Shown: positions 45,580 through 55,824 of the stretch, in pieces
Layout: each line of letters opens with the position of its first letter
How positions within the stretch are numbered: the first letter of the stretch is position 1
Origin: Herbaspirillum sp. RTI4
GTDB lineage: Bacteria > Pseudomonadota > Gammaproteobacteria > Burkholderiales > Burkholderiaceae_D
NCBI RefSeq assembly: GCF_034313965.1
Contig: NZ_JAVIWQ010000002.1
Location: 3,286,001 to 3,350,000, forward strand
DNA length: 64,000 nt
Reading direction: 5' to 3'
Made by a program: the position numbers and the translations under genes
Notes under the pieces: generated by a model
Databases searched by the model: none
The model's input: only the letters and a program-made list of their open reading frames with translations
Told to the model about the DNA's origin: nothing

Positions 45580-46257
45580 TTATTTTTCCGACAACATATA
45601 CCCTACGCTGCGCACCGTTTTAATCAGTGTCTCCGCCTCGCGTAAAGCCTTGCGCAGACGCAGCACATGCACATCCACTGTCCGCTCCTCAATCACCACA
45701 TGGTCGCCCCAAACTTTGTCGAGCAACTGGCTTCTTGAGAATACACGATCAGGATGCGCCAGAAAAAATTTCAGCAACTTATATTCAGCATGGCCGATCT
45801 CAATGCGCACGCCATCAATTGCCACTGAGCAACTGACCGGATCAAGGGAAACAGCACCGGCGCTCAGTGTCTCTTGCGCATGCTCCGGACTTTTCCTGCG
45901 CAGCAAGGCCTTGATGCGCGCAGTCAGTTCACGCGGAGAAAACGGCTTGGTGATGTAATCATCCGCGCCATTATCCAGTCCGACGATTTTGTCTTCTTCC
46001 ATGCTCCTGGCAGTCAGCATGATCACCGGCATTTGCTGCACCTGACGGTCGCCGCGAATCTTCGACAACAAATGCAAACCGCTGCGGTCAGGCAACATCC
46101 AGTCCAGCAAGGCCAGTTGTGGAGTGCGGCGCTGAACAAATTCCCAGGCAGAAGCGGTATCGCCAGCAACGAAGCTATCCCATCCAGCACCTTTTACCGT
46201 GTAAGCAATTAACTCGGCAATCGCGGGCTCATCTTCAACGATCAGGATAGTAGTCAT
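45580..46257 (-). CDS. phoB: Phosphate regulon response regulator PhoB
   Basis: A 225-residue OmpR-family regulator. Receiver domain with phosphorylation site D52 (LLDWMLPDRSGLHLL) and YITKPFSPRELTARI; winged helix with EERTVDVHVLRLRKALRE. Location between phoU and phoR marks it as PhoB. The second PhoB-like gene at 28981 is similar through the receiver and DNA-binding helix, so the two could recognise related sites. ATG at 46257 gives MTTILIVEDEPAIAELIAY; no strong ribosome-binding site is seen. Confidence 0.95.
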   Translation of the reverse strand: MTTILIVEDEPAIAELIAYTVKGAGWDSFVAGDTASAWEFVQRRTPQLALLDWMLPDRSGLHLLSKIRGDRQVQQMPVIMLTARSMEEDKIVGLDNGADDYITKPFSPRELTARIKALLRRKSPEHAQETLSAGAVSLDPVSCSVAIDGVRIEIGHAEYKLLKFFLAHPDRVFSRSQLLDKVWGDHVVIEERTVDVHVLRLRKALREAETLIKTVRSVGYMLSEK

Positions 46258-46280
46258 TTAATGCCATTTCAAAGTCTCGA

Positions 46281-46313
46281 AAATAAAACGGCTGCCACAA
46301 ACCATGGCAGCCG
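46281..46313 (-). terminator. Terminator or attenuator between phoU and phoB
   Basis: On the minus strand a 9-bp stem CGGCTGCCA/TGGCAGCCG followed by TTTTATTTT. It lies 15 bp after the phoU stop, so the pst-phoU message may end here and phoBR be partly independent. Confidence 0.85.
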
Positions 46314-46328
46314 CTTGTCGCACCTTAC

Positions 46329-47066
46329 TTATTTGTGGTCTGGTGCATTTTTTAATTCGCCGTCGCTGACACTTGCGCTCAGGTTGGCAAAAGCGCTCGG
46401 GTGGCGGATATCTTTGCCGCCCACAACGTAGATGACATATTCCGCCACGTTTTTAGCGTGGTCACCGATGCGCTCGATGGCCTTGGCCACCCACATCGTG
46501 TCAATCGCCGTCGAAATCGTGCGCGGATCTTCCATCATGAAAGTAATCAGATTGCGCGTAATGCCCCGAAAGCCATTGTCGATATTGACGTCTTGCGCAA
46601 TCAGTTTGCGCGCCTGTGTGTCATCGAGCCGGGCAAAGGCGTCCAGCGCACTGTGCAACATACCGGTCGCATCTTCAGCAATTTCACGCACGGTTTCATA
46701 GTGATCAATCAAGCCGATGCCGCGCTTGTGCAAGTGCATCGCATAACGTGCGATTTTGCTCGCCTCATCGCCCACCCGTTCAAGATCGGTCACGATCTTG
46801 ATGGTCGCCATGACAGTGCGCAAATCGTTGGCGGTCGGCTGACGTCGCACGATCAGATGACTGCAGGCTTCGTCGAGATCGACCTCAAACCGGTTAACCC
46901 TGTCGTCTGCGGCAATGACTTGTTCCGCGAGATTGACATTGCCGTTGCGGAAGGCCGCAATCGCATCCTGGAACTGCCGTTCGACGATACCGCCCATGGC
47001 CAGTACCTCGGAGCGTATCTGTTCCAGATCGGCATCGTATTGCTTGGAGGAGTGTTCGCCCATCAT
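46329..47066 (-). CDS. phoU: Phosphate-uptake regulator PhoU
   Basis: A 245-residue all-helical protein made of two three-helix repeats. It keeps PhoR inactive when phosphate is plentiful, by linking it to the PstSCAB transporter. Metal-binding motif segments are DLERVGDEASKIA in repeat 1 and AIERIGDHAKNVAEYV in repeat 2. Start MMGEHSSKQYD with AGGA upstream. It follows pstB by 28 bp and precedes phoB. Confidence 0.95.
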   Translation of the reverse strand: MMGEHSSKQYDADLEQIRSEVLAMGGIVERQFQDAIAAFRNGNVNLAEQVIAADDRVNRFEVDLDEACSHLIVRRQPTANDLRTVMATIKIVTDLERVGDEASKIARYAMHLHKRGIGLIDHYETVREIAEDATGMLHSALDAFARLDDTQARKLIAQDVNIDNGFRGITRNLITFMMEDPRTISTAIDTMWVAKAIERIGDHAKNVAEYVIYVVGGKDIRHPSAFANLSASVSDGELKNAPDHK

Positions 47067-47094
47067 AAAATATTTTCCTTAGCTGAAATGATGA

Positions 47095-47898
47095 TCAACC
47101 GAAACGGCCGGTAATGTAATCTTGTGTTTCCTTGCGGCCCGGATTCATGAAAATCTGATCGGTCTTGCCAAACTCCATCAACTCACCCAAATACATGTAC
47201 GCCGTGTAGTCAGAGCAGCGTGCTGCCTGCTGCATGTTGTGCGTGACGATGGCGATGGTGTAATCATTTTTCAATTCGCCGATCAGTTCCTCGACCTTGG
47301 CCGTCGATATCGGATCGAGCGCCGAAGTCGGCTCATCGAGCAACAACACTTCCGGTTTGACTGCCACGCCGCGCGCAATACAGAGCCGCTGCTGCTGGCC
47401 GCCGGACAAGGACAGACCGCTCTTGTTGAGCTTGTCCTTGACTTCGCCCCACAGCGCCGCCTTGTTCAGAGCCCATTCAACGCGCTCGTCCATTTCGCCT
47501 TTCGACAAATTTTCATACAAACGGATACCGAAGGCAATGTTGTCATAGACCGACATCGGGAACGGTGTCGGCTTCTGAAACACCATGCCGACTTTGGCGC
47601 GCAGCATGTTCAGATCCTGACCGGCATCGAGAATATTGCTGCCGGCATACATGATCTTGCCCTCTGCGCGCTGACCGGGATACAAGTCATACATGCGGTT
47701 AAAGGTGCGCAGCAAAGTCGACTTGCCGCAACCTGAAGGGCCGATAAACGCCGTGACCTTACCCTCATAGATATTGAGGTCGATATTTTTCAGGCCATGG
47801 AATGCGCCATAAAAGAAATTCAATCCGGAAACAGCGATCGTCGATTTCTTCTCGGCAACGGCGTTCGCTGCGGGTGTTGCGAATGCTTGAGTATTCAT
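47095..47898 (-). CDS. pstB: Phosphate ABC transporter ATP-binding protein
   Basis: A 267-residue ATPase that energises phosphate import. Walker [10 protein letters not shown], signature [14 protein letters not shown], and Walker [13 protein letters not shown] are intact, with [18 protein letters not shown] typical of PstB. The start at 47898 (MNTQAFATP) is an ATG; a GTG three codons upstream is possible. It lies 15 bp after pstA in the pst operon. Confidence 0.96.
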   Translation of the reverse strand: MNTQAFATPAANAVAEKKSTIAVSGLNFFYGAFHGLKNIDLNIYEGKVTAFIGPSGCGKSTLLRTFNRMYDLYPGQRAEGKIMYAGSNILDAGQDLNMLRAKVGMVFQKPTPFPMSVYDNIAFGIRLYENLSKGEMDERVEWALNKAALWGEVKDKLNKSGLSLSGGQQQRLCIARGVAVKPEVLLLDEPTSALDPISTAKVEELIGELKNDYTIAIVTHNMQQAARCSDYTAYMYLGELMEFGKTDQIFMNPGRKETQDYITGRFG

Positions 47899-47913
47899 AG
47901 GGATCACTTGAAA

Positions 47914-48798
47914 TTAACTGGAGACTTTTTGGCTGAACAAGGTACGCGACAGGATATTGAGCAGCAGCACACTGAAGGTAATCAGCAATGCGCCGCCCCA
48001 TGCCAGCGACACCCAGTTATCGTAAGGACTCATCGCAAACTGATTGATCACCACCGGCAGATTGGCCAGAGGCCGGTTCATGTTGGCGCTGAAAAACTGG
48101 TTATTCAATGCGGTAAACAACAAAGGGGCGGTTTCGCCGGAGATACGCGCAACGGCCAGCAAGACGCCCGTCACCACACCAGCCCTGACCGCACGCAAAC
48201 GCACGTTCATGGCCACTTTCCAGCGCGGCGCGCCGAGCGAAAATGCCGCTTCGCGCAGACTGGCCGGAACCAGTCGCAGCATATTGTCCGTCGTACGCAC
48301 CACCACCGGTATGGCGATCAGCGAAATGGCAAAGGTACCAGCCCAGCCGGAAAAGTGACCGACACGCGCCACATAGATCGCATACACAAACAGACCAATG
48401 ACAATCGACGGTGCCGACAACATAATGTCTGTAACGAAGCGAGTGACTTTTGCCAGCGTGCTTTGCTCACCGTATTCCGCCAGATAAATACCGGCCAGAA
48501 TCCCGATCGGCGTACTGATCAGCGTCGCAATCCCCACCATCAACAGACTACCAACGATAGGGTTGAGCAAGCCGCCGCCATCGTCGCCGGGAGAAGGCGT
48601 CATGTGCGTCAGCATTTCCAGATCGAGCGCGCCAAAACCCTTGATGATCAAGGTGAACAAAATCCACATCAGCACGCACAAGCCGAAACCCATCGCCAGA
48701 AATGAGAACACCATGCCGATCCGGTGCTGCCGCAAACGCTTGCGATAAACCGGGTTGGCACCGGACTTCAATTGATCCAAATCCTGATGCTTGCTCAT
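47914..48798 (-). CDS. pstA: Phosphate ABC transporter permease PstA
   Basis: A 294-residue permease with six predicted helices. It has the EAA-type loop ([22 protein letters not shown] region) that contacts PstB and the helix with [14 protein letters not shown]. With PstC it forms the membrane channel. The start overlaps the end of pstC by four bases (ATGA). Confidence 0.95.
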   Translation of the reverse strand: MSKHQDLDQLKSGANPVYRKRLRQHRIGMVFSFLAMGFGLCVLMWILFTLIIKGFGALDLEMLTHMTPSPGDDGGGLLNPIVGSLLMVGIATLISTPIGILAGIYLAEYGEQSTLAKVTRFVTDIMLSAPSIVIGLFVYAIYVARVGHFSGWAGTFAISLIAIPVVVRTTDNMLRLVPASLREAAFSLGAPRWKVAMNVRLRAVRAGVVTGVLLAVARISGETAPLLFTALNNQFFSANMNRPLANLPVVINQFAMSPYDNWVSLAWGGALLITFSVLLLNILSRTLFSQKVSS

Positions 48799-49838
48799 TT
48801 TTCGCCTTCCTTGCGTTCCATTCCCATCAACATCAGTTTTGCTATCGACAAGACAATGAAGGTGATCACGAACAGGATCAAACCGAGTGCGAACAGCGTT
48901 GACACATGCAACTCCGTCGACGCTTCTGCAATTTCGTTGGCCAGAGTGGACGCGATACTGTTACCGGCCGCAAACAAGGACCACGACAAGCGGTGCGAAT
49001 TACCGATCACAAACGTAACCGCCATCGTTTCGCCCAAGGCCCGACCCAAGCCCAGCATCACCCCCCCCACCACACCGTTCTTGGTGTACGGCAGCACAAC
49101 CTTGCGCACCACTTCCCAGCGCGTGCAGCCGAGGCCGTAAGCGGATTCTTTCAGCACCGCCGGCACGACTTCAAACACATCGCGCATGACCGAAGCAATA
49201 AAAGGAATGATCATGACCGACAGGATCAGACCTGCAGTCAGAATACCGATACCCATTGTCGGGCCGGCAAACAGCTCACCGATCACCGGCACCTGACCGA
49301 GCGTTGCTTTGAGCGCCGGCTGTACATATTCAGCAAACAGCGGTGCAAAAATGAACAGGCCCCACATACCGTAAATGATGCTCGGCACACCTGCGAGCAA
49401 CTCAACGGCGATTCCCAGAGACTGACGCAGTCTGGCCGGGCAAATTTCAGTGAGGAACAAGGCGATACCGAAGCTAATCGGAAAGGCGATCAACAAAGCA
49501 ATGAACGACGTCACCAGCGTCCCTACGATAGGGACCAGCGCACCGTATTGCTCCGTCATCGGATTCCATTCGCTACTGGTGATAAAACCCGGCCCGAAGG
49601 CGTGGAATGCAGGCCACGCGCCGATGAACAGTGAAACAATAATCCCGCCCAGCATTAACAGAACTGTCAGTGCAAAAGTCAGCGTGATTTTATGAAACAG
49701 GAAATCCTGCACGCGTTGCTTGCGCATCGTGCTCAGCAGCGCTTTATGCGACTGCGATTGCTGTTGATTATTTATATTTAAGGGCATATTACTCAGGCCG
49801 ACGTGCGGCAGATCTGTGACTAAAATATTCGTACTCAT
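48795..49838 (-). CDS. pstC: Phosphate ABC transporter permease PstC
   Basis: A 347-residue permease with six helices and an N-terminal cytosolic extension of about 45 residues (Gln/Ser-rich [14 protein letters not shown]). The core has [20 protein letters not shown] and [17 protein letters not shown], both PstC hallmarks. AGGGGG lies upstream of the ATG at 49838. It starts 69 bp after pstS, beyond a stable stem-loop. Confidence 0.95.
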   Translation of the reverse strand: MSTNILVTDLPHVGLSNMPLNINNQQQSQSHKALLSTMRKQRVQDFLFHKITLTFALTVLLMLGGIIVSLFIGAWPAFHAFGPGFITSSEWNPMTEQYGALVPIVGTLVTSFIALLIAFPISFGIALFLTEICPARLRQSLGIAVELLAGVPSIIYGMWGLFIFAPLFAEYVQPALKATLGQVPVIGELFAGPTMGIGILTAGLILSVMIIPFIASVMRDVFEVVPAVLKESAYGLGCTRWEVVRKVVLPYTKNGVVGGVMLGLGRALGETMAVTFVIGNSHRLSWSLFAAGNSIASTLANEIAEASTELHVSTLFALGLILFVITFIVLSIAKLMLMGMERKEGEK

Positions 49839-49856
49839 AGTGCGCCCCCTACAAAG

Positions 49857-49881
49857 CGGGCCAGCGCAATGCGCCGGCCCG
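49857..49881 (-). promoter_or_regulatory. Stem-loop between pstS and pstC
   Basis: Stem CGGGCC/GGCCCG continued by GCGC/GCGC around an AAT loop. No U tract. Such hairpins after a binding-protein gene often stabilise its mRNA end so that pstS is expressed above the permease genes. Confidence 0.6.
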
Positions 49882-49907
49882 GTTATCCCCTTAATTACTC
49901 GCGTGTA

Positions 49908-50951
49908 TTACCAGACTTCTTTGCCGTTGGCGGCTTTGATGCCTTTCCACGATTCTTCAACCAGCGCCACTACGCTGGCTGGCAGGGCAACATAGTCCAG
50001 CTCGCCAGCAGATTTGCCACCGTTCTTGTATGCCCATGCGAAAAACTTCAACACTTCTTTTACTTTAGCGCCGTCATCGGCCAAAGTTTTATGCACCAGC
50101 ACGAAAGTCGCGCTGCTGATAGGCCAGCTGGCTTTACCGGCGGCATCAGTGAAGTCCACTGCAAAAGCAGGTGTCTTATCCCAGGCAGCGGCAGCAGTTG
50201 CAGCCTTGAATGCAGCCTGGTCTGGCTTGACAAATGCACCGTCACGGTTTTTCAACTGGGTGTACAGCAGGTTGTTTTTCTTGACGTAAGCGTATTCGAC
50301 AAAACCAATTGAACCCTTGATTTTGGCGACGTTGGCTGCAACGCCTTCGTTACCCTTGCCGCCCACACCTGCAGGCCAGCTGACTGCCGTGCTTGCGCCG
50401 ACTTTAGCCTTGAATGTTTCGCTGACTTTCGACAGATAGCTGGTGAACACATACGATGTGCCCGACGCATCGGAACGATAGACCGGTGTGATGTCATCGG
50501 CAGGCAGTTTCACACCTGGGTTCAGAGCCGCGATATCAGCTGCATCCCATTTAGTGATCTTGCCCAGGTAAATGTCAGCAATCACAGCGCCGGACAATTT
50601 CAGTTGACCCGGTGTGATACCTGCCAGATTCACCACTGGAACAACACCGCCGACGACTGCCGGGAATTGTGTCAGGTTGCTCGCTTGCAATTCTTGCGGG
50701 CTCAAAGGCATGTCGGAAGCACCGAAATCGACAGTGTTTGCCTTGATTTGCTTGATACCGCCGCCGGAACCGATCGATTGATAGTTCAGACTGTTGTTTG
50801 TAGCAGCCTTGTACGATTCAGCCCATTTTGCATAGATCGGATACGGGAAAGAAGCGCCCGCACCAGTGATGTCTGCCGCGTGAACCGCAGTAAATGCAGC
50901 TGCGCCACAGATCGCCACTGCGACCGATTTAAACAATTGATTCAATACCAT
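49908..50951 (-). CDS. pstS: Periplasmic phosphate-binding protein PstS
   Basis: A 347-residue exported binding protein. Signal peptide residues 1-25 (VAVAICGAAAFTAVHA, cleavage before ADITGAGASF). Phosphate-binding segments are GAGASFPYPIYAKW, IGSGGGIKQI, DFGASDMPLS and YRSDASGTSYVFTSYLS. A GGAG sequence precedes the ATG at 50951. First gene of the pst operon; a Pho box lies about 180 bp upstream. Confidence 0.97.
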   Translation of the reverse strand: MVLNQLFKSVAVAICGAAAFTAVHAADITGAGASFPYPIYAKWAESYKAATNNSLNYQSIGSGGGIKQIKANTVDFGASDMPLSPQELQASNLTQFPAVVGGVVPVVNLAGITPGQLKLSGAVIADIYLGKITKWDAADIAALNPGVKLPADDITPVYRSDASGTSYVFTSYLSKVSETFKAKVGASTAVSWPAGVGGKGNEGVAANVAKIKGSIGFVEYAYVKKNNLLYTQLKNRDGAFVKPDQAAFKAATAAAAWDKTPAFAVDFTDAAGKASWPISSATFVLVHKTLADDGAKVKEVLKFFAWAYKNGGKSAGELDYVALPASVVALVEESWKGIKAANGKEVW

Positions 50952-51130
50952 GTCTTGCTCCTATGATTGGCAAAATAATTTGTCTTTGAACGGCTGGTAC
51001 ATTGTTTGTTGCACAACCTTCGCAGGTCGGGAAAGCTTCCCTCGAAGCGGATGACGATCCACAGACCCCGGCAGTGCAGCAAAAATTGATGAAACGTTCT
51101 TACAGACGGATGAAACTGTAACCAGCTAAT

Positions 51131-51148
51131 GTGACGAGTTTATGACCA
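51131..51148 (-). promoter_or_regulatory. Pho box upstream of pstS
   Basis: Read on the minus strand: TGGTCAT AAAC TCGTCAC, two 7-bp repeats 11 bp apart as in the PhoB consensus (CTGTCAT-N4-CTGTCAC). A TACAGT -10-like sequence lies about 11 bp downstream. Confidence 0.75.
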
Positions 51149-51259
51149 TTGCTAGAAAGAATTAAACGAAAATATAAAAATCCGACTATACAAAATCAAA
51201 ATATTTCCTTAATACAATACTTTGGCTATTGGATTACTCTGTCAAAAATCATCGATTTC

Positions 51260-51293
51260 TCGTCACCCCTTTGTCACATCCAACTCATATAAT
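51260..51293 (+). promoter_or_regulatory. Pho box and -10 element of ppk
   Basis: TCGTCAC CCCT TTGTCAC ATCC AACTCAT (51260-51288): three repeats at 11-bp spacing, ending at a consensus TATAAT (51288-51293). The repeats take the place of a -35 element, as in PhoB-activated promoters. The implied start near 51300 supports translation of ppk from 51325. Confidence 0.75.
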
Positions 51294-51324
51294 GAAGTTA
51301 CTTTTGCGTACTACTGGGCCCAGG

Positions 51325-53439
51325 ATGATCAAAAAAATAAAACCGGAGGAAAATAGCACCCCCGGCGAAGCTCCATCAAGCGCGATTTATCTGAATCGTG
51401 AAATTTCCCAACTAGCGTTCAACCGACGCGTTCTGGCGCAAGCGGAAGACACCAGTCTGCCCCTGCTCGAGCGTCTGCGCTATTTGTGCATCTGCAGCAG
51501 CAATCTGGATGAGTTTTTCGAAGTCAGAATCGCCAGCCTGCTGGCCAACCGCATCGGCGGCGAGCAAATCGACCCGCCCGACCTGACCGAAGCACTGGAA
51601 CGCACCAGCGTCGAATGCCACGAAATCGTTGCCCGCCAGTACCAGCTGCTTAACCACGACATCCTGCCGCAACTCGCCGCCAAAGGCGTGTATTTACTGC
51701 GCCATGAAGATCGCAACGAAGCACAGCGCGCCTGGGTCAAGGGTTACTTCGATGCCAATGTGCGTCCACTGCTGACACCGATCGGCCTCGATCCGGCACA
51801 TCCCTTCCCACAGGTACTGAACAAGAGTCTCAACTTCATCATTGAATTGTCCGGCAAGGATGCCTTCGGTCGCGGCACTGCCATCGCCATCGTCAAGGCC
51901 CCGCGCGTATTGCCGCGCGTGATTGAACTGCCGCCTGAGCTGTCGGGCAAAAAAGGGGTGTCGTTTTGTCTGCTCTCCTCAATCATTCACGCCCATATCG
52001 GAGAAATGTTTTCCGGGCGCGAAATCATCGCCTATTCGCAGTTCCGGGTTACCCGCAACAGCGACCTGTGGGTGGATGAAGAAGAAGTCAAAAACCTGCG
52101 TCAGGCCTTGCAAACCGAACTGCACAGCCGTCAGTTCGGCGTTGCGGTGCGTCTGGAAGTGGCCAGCAATTGCCCGGAAAATTTATCCAATTTCCTGCTA
52201 GAGCAATTCGGCATCGATCACAACCGCCTGTACCCGGTCGATGGACTGGTCAATCTGGTGCGACTCTCAGAAATGGTCGATCAGGTCAAACAGCCGACGA
52301 TGCGCTTCCCGCCATTTTCAGCGTCGCTGCCAGCGGCCCTGAGTAACGAAAATATTTTCTCGATATTGCAAAAAAAAGATGTGCTGCTGCATCACCCCTT
52401 CCAGTCATTCCAGCCGGTCGTCGATTTCATCCGCACTGCGGCGCACGACCCGGCGGTGGTAGCGATCAAGCAAACGATTTACCGCACCGGCATGAATTCC
52501 GAACTGATGGAAGCGCTGATCTATGCCGCCCAGCGCGGCAAGGAAGTCACCGTCATCGTGGAACTGATGGCGCGCTTCGATGAAGAAGCCAATATCAACT
52601 GGGCAGTGCGGCTTGAACAGGCGGGGGCGCAGGTGGTGTATGGTGTCGTCGGCTTAAAAACCCATGCCAAACTGGCGCTGGTGATCCGCCGCGAAGATAA
52701 TGCGCTGCGGTTTTACGCCCATCTGGGAACCGGCAATTACCATCCGACCACCACCAAGTTTTATACCGACTTCGGCCTTCTGACGGCACATCCGAAGCTG
52801 ACCGTCGACGTCAACGAAGTTTTCATCCATCTGACCAGCCTGACCAAACCAACCAACCTCAACTATCTGTGGCTGGCCCCGTTTGCGCTGCAAAAAGAAA
52901 TTATCCGCGCCATCCGCAACGAAGGGCTGATCGCCAGCCAGGGCCGTCCGGGACGCATCATCGCCAAGATGAATGCCCTGCTCGACGAATCGGTCATTCG
53001 TGCGCTGTACGCGGCCTCCGCGCAAGGCGTGAAAATTGACCTGATCGTACGCGGTGCCTGCGCCTTGCGGCCGGGCGTGCCGGGCTTGTCGGAAAATATC
53101 AAGGTACGCTCCATCATCGGTCGTTTCCTGGAACACTCCCGCATCTATTATTTCCGCAACGATCTGGCGCACGATGTCTACCTCGGCAGCGCCGACTGGA
53201 TGAATCGCAACCTGTTCCGCCGCATCGAAGTGGCCTTCCCCATCCTCGATCCTGCGCTCAAGAAACGCGTTATCAACGAAGGCTTGAACCCCTATCTGAA
53301 AGACAATACCAACAGCTGGATACTCGACGGTGACGGCATTTACACCAAGAAAAAATCACGCAACAAACAACTGGCCTACGGTGCGCAACAAGAACTGGTG
53401 AAGCTATTCACCACCCCGGTGATCAGTCCCACCATATAG
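51325..53439 (+). CDS. ppk: Polyphosphate kinase 1
   Basis: A 704-residue PPK1 that polymerises the gamma-phosphate of ATP into polyphosphate. It has the N, head and two PLD-like C domains. The autophosphorylated histidine is H447 in VVGLKTHAKLALV, the second active-site region is IKQTIYRTG and GTGNYHP, and RIYYFRNDL lies in C2. The ATG at 51325 (MIKKIKPEE) is chosen because the predicted transcript begins near 51300; an earlier ATG at 51292 sits inside the -10 element. A GGG lies 8-10 nt upstream. sixA follows 21 bp later. Confidence 0.94.
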   Translation: MIKKIKPEENSTPGEAPSSAIYLNREISQLAFNRRVLAQAEDTSLPLLERLRYLCICSSNLDEFFEVRIASLLANRIGGEQIDPPDLTEALERTSVECHEIVARQYQLLNHDILPQLAAKGVYLLRHEDRNEAQRAWVKGYFDANVRPLLTPIGLDPAHPFPQVLNKSLNFIIELSGKDAFGRGTAIAIVKAPRVLPRVIELPPELSGKKGVSFCLLSSIIHAHIGEMFSGREIIAYSQFRVTRNSDLWVDEEEVKNLRQALQTELHSRQFGVAVRLEVASNCPENLSNFLLEQFGIDHNRLYPVDGLVNLVRLSEMVDQVKQPTMRFPPFSASLPAALSNENIFSILQKKDVLLHHPFQSFQPVVDFIRTAAHDPAVVAIKQTIYRTGMNSELMEALIYAAQRGKEVTVIVELMARFDEEANINWAVRLEQAGAQVVYGVVGLKTHAKLALVIRREDNALRFYAHLGTGNYHPTTTKFYTDFGLLTAHPKLTVDVNEVFIHLTSLTKPTNLNYLWLAPFALQKEIIRAIRNEGLIASQGRPGRIIAKMNALLDESVIRALYAASAQGVKIDLIVRGACALRPGVPGLSENIKVRSIIGRFLEHSRIYYFRNDLAHDVYLGSADWMNRNLFRRIEVAFPILDPALKKRVINEGLNPYLKDNTNSWILDGDGIYTKKKSRNKQLAYGAQQELVKLFTTPVISPTI

Positions 53440-53460
53440 CGTCAGACAAAGGAGTGCGGC

Positions 53461-53925
53461 ATGGATTTGATTTTATGGCGACACGCGGAAGCGGAAATTG
53501 GCGACCCACATCATGATCTCGATCGCGCACTCACAGCAAAGGGGCTGAAGCAGGCCGCAAAAATGGCGGACTGGCTCGACCGCAACCTGCCGGAAAGCTG
53601 CCGGATTCTGACCAGTCCCGCCAAACGCACGCTGCAAACGGTCACGGCACTGCAACGCAAATTCAAGATCGTGCCGGAGCTGGCACCGAACGCCACGGCG
53701 GAGCAAGTGCTGGCCGCCGCCAACTGGCCCGACAGCAAAGAACCGGTATTGATCGTGGGGCATCAGCCAACGCTGGGGCAGATCGCCGCCCTGCTGCTCG
53801 GAGGTAATCGGCAGGATTGGACCATCCGAAAAGGAAACGTCTGGTGGCTAGCGCATCGCGAACGCGACGATGTTGAAAGCATCTACCTGCGGGTTGCGAT
53901 AGCGCCGGATTTCCTCACTAAATAG
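53461..53925 (+). CDS. sixA: SixA-type phosphohistidine phosphatase
   Basis: A 154-residue histidine phosphatase of the RHG superfamily. Catalytic His8 in LWRHAEAE, the second histidine in LIVGHQPTLG, and TSPAKRTLQT typical of SixA. SixA dephosphorylates phosphohistidine in HPt domains, or in phosphotransferase NPr. It lies 21 bp after ppk with GGAG upstream of the ATG and is probably co-expressed with it in the phosphate response. Confidence 0.9.
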   Translation: MDLILWRHAEAEIGDPHHDLDRALTAKGLKQAAKMADWLDRNLPESCRILTSPAKRTLQTVTALQRKFKIVPELAPNATAEQVLAAANWPDSKEPVLIVGHQPTLGQIAALLLGGNRQDWTIRKGNVWWLAHRERDDVESIYLRVAIAPDFLTK

Positions 53926-53963
53926 CTAAGTAACTAAGTAACTAACTAACTAACTAAGTAATA
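53926..53963. repeat. TAAC/TAAG tetranucleotide array after sixA
   Basis: About nine successive 4-bp units of TAAC or TAAG directly after the sixA stop codon. A stem AGCAGGGC/GCCCTGCT follows at 53971-54006 and may act as a terminator. Confidence 0.85.
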
Positions 53964-54064
53964 AGGCAGCAGCAGGGCCGCTTAAGTTACGCTGCCGCGC
54001 CCTGCTCCCGCGCTGTTCCTGCCCCGTTCCCGCCCCATCGCCACCCTTTCACAACAAAGGTCTG

Positions 54065-55642
54065 TCAGACCACACCCGAATACGTCAGGGCATGCCCCTG
54101 TAATTTGAATATGCCGATGGAGCGCGCCAGCAATTGCGACTGCTCTTGCAAACTTTCCGCAGCGGCAGCGGCTTCTTCTACCAGTGCCGCATTCTGCTGG
54201 GTAATCTCATCGATCTGACCCACGGCATTATTGACTTCGGCAATGCCGGCACTCTGAACCTGGCTGGCCGCAGTAATCTGACTCATGATGGACGCCACAT
54301 GCTGCACTGAGCTGACAATGTCGCCCATGGTCTTGCCCGCCTCATCGACCAGCTGACCGCCGGCATCGACCTTATCGACCGAATCGCCAATCAGAATCTT
54401 GATTTCCTTGGCCGCGCTGGCAGATCGTTGCGCCAGACTGCGCACTTCACTGGCAACCACCGCAAAGCCCCTGCCCTGCTCACCGGCACGCGCTGCTTCC
54501 ACTGCGGCATTGAGCGCCAGAATATTCGTCTGGAAAGCGATGCCGTCGATAACGCCAATGATGTCAACGATCTTGCGCGAACTTTCCTTGATCGAGCCCA
54601 TGGTATGCACCACATCATCCACCACCTTGCCGCCTTTGACGGCATGCTCGGATGCCCGCACTACCAACTCATTGGCCTGACGCGCATTGTCGGCATTTTC
54701 CTTCACCGTCTTCGTCAGCTGCTCCATCGAGCTGGCAGTTTCTTCCAGATTCGACGCCTGCATTTCCGTGCGATGCGACAAATCCAGATTGCCGCTGGCG
54801 ATTTCTTTCGACGCCACCGCAATCACGCTCGCGCTTTCCTTGATTTCACTGACGGTAATGAGCAGATTCCCCTGCATTTTTTTCAGTGTATTGAGCAATT
54901 GCCCGGCTTCATCGTGTGAGCCGGGAGGAATCGAGGCGGAAAGATCGCCGCTGGCAATGGTATCGGCAATCGCGCCGGCACTACGCAAGGGAACGATAAT
55001 GCTGCGCGTAATGACCCAGGTAAAAAACACGCCGATCAATATCGTGAAAAGGCCGATGCCAAGCATGCCCGCCCGCGCATTTTTATAATTCGCCACGGAT
55101 GTGGTCTCCGCCGCCATCATTTCCTCTTGCTGAAAAGAAGCAAGCGCGCTGAGATTTTTCATCCATTTGTCATGCAAGGGCATGAAATCGTTTTTTAACA
55201 ATTGCGCCGCATCGAAATAATTATTGGTGCCGATCTGCTCACGTATTTTTTCAAGCTGAGGAAAGATGCCTTTGGCCTGCGCACTTACCCGATCTGCCAG
55301 CGCAGTACCTTCGGCATTAGTGGCCAGAGAGGCAATGTTTTTCTCATTGGCGGCATACGATTTCATAATCTGGACGATGTGCTGGCCTTCGGCAGTCCCT
55401 TCGGCAGTATCGGTCGGCGCCACTACTTTACGCAGCGCCAGCGCCAGCGCAGCACCCTCTTCGCGCATGGTCATGGCGGAAGTCAGACTGGCTACTTTTT
55501 TAGTGATGATGTAATCGCTGTTGGCTTGCAATTCGCTCATGCGCCATAAACCAATCAGCAAAATGGCTAGCGCACAAAGCAGCACCAAGCAAAATCCCAA
55601 CGTGAGCCGCGCACCAATTTTCATGTTGGTAATAAAAGACAT
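54065..55642 (-). CDS. Methyl-accepting chemotaxis protein
   Basis: A 525-residue chemoreceptor with two membrane helices (about 12-32 and 192-212). The periplasmic domain of about 155 residues is a four-helix-bundle type, followed by HAMP and a cytoplasmic signalling domain with the conserved hairpin [20 protein letters not shown] and [20 protein letters not shown]. The C-terminus lacks the NWETF-like pentapeptide that tethers CheR. Ligand unknown. It is a single gene near a lipid-remodelling operon; whether it couples to the cheZ-cheA pair at 1.7 kb is speculative. Confidence 0.92.
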   Translation of the reverse strand: MSFITNMKIGARLTLGFCLVLLCALAILLIGLWRMSELQANSDYIITKKVASLTSAMTMREEGAALALALRKVVAPTDTAEGTAEGQHIVQIMKSYAANEKNIASLATNAEGTALADRVSAQAKGIFPQLEKIREQIGTNNYFDAAQLLKNDFMPLHDKWMKNLSALASFQQEEMMAAETTSVANYKNARAGMLGIGLFTILIGVFFTWVITRSIIVPLRSAGAIADTIASGDLSASIPPGSHDEAGQLLNTLKKMQGNLLITVSEIKESASVIAVASKEIASGNLDLSHRTEMQASNLEETASSMEQLTKTVKENADNARQANELVVRASEHAVKGGKVVDDVVHTMGSIKESSRKIVDIIGVIDGIAFQTNILALNAAVEAARAGEQGRGFAVVASEVRSLAQRSASAAKEIKILIGDSVDKVDAGGQLVDEAGKTMGDIVSSVQHVASIMSQITAASQVQSAGIAEVNNAVGQIDEITQQNAALVEEAAAAAESLQEQSQLLARSIGIFKLQGHALTYSGVV

Positions 55643-55824
55643 TGCCTATCTCCGGATATATTGCTGCTGTTAAGTTTTAGTTCCTTAAGACAACATACAG
55701 CAATATCCATACCCTGAATGGAATAATCATTAATTCCACTCGACGGCTAAATGAGGGGGAAAGAGAATGCGCGCGCCCCACCTGCAGCCATGCACCAGCT
55801 GGGTGCGGGACACAGCTTGGTGTA

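Noticed and set aside
45359..45958. 199-codon plus-strand frame overlapping phoB
   Set aside because: Its second half is antisense to phoB and its first half covers repeats; no protein-like features.
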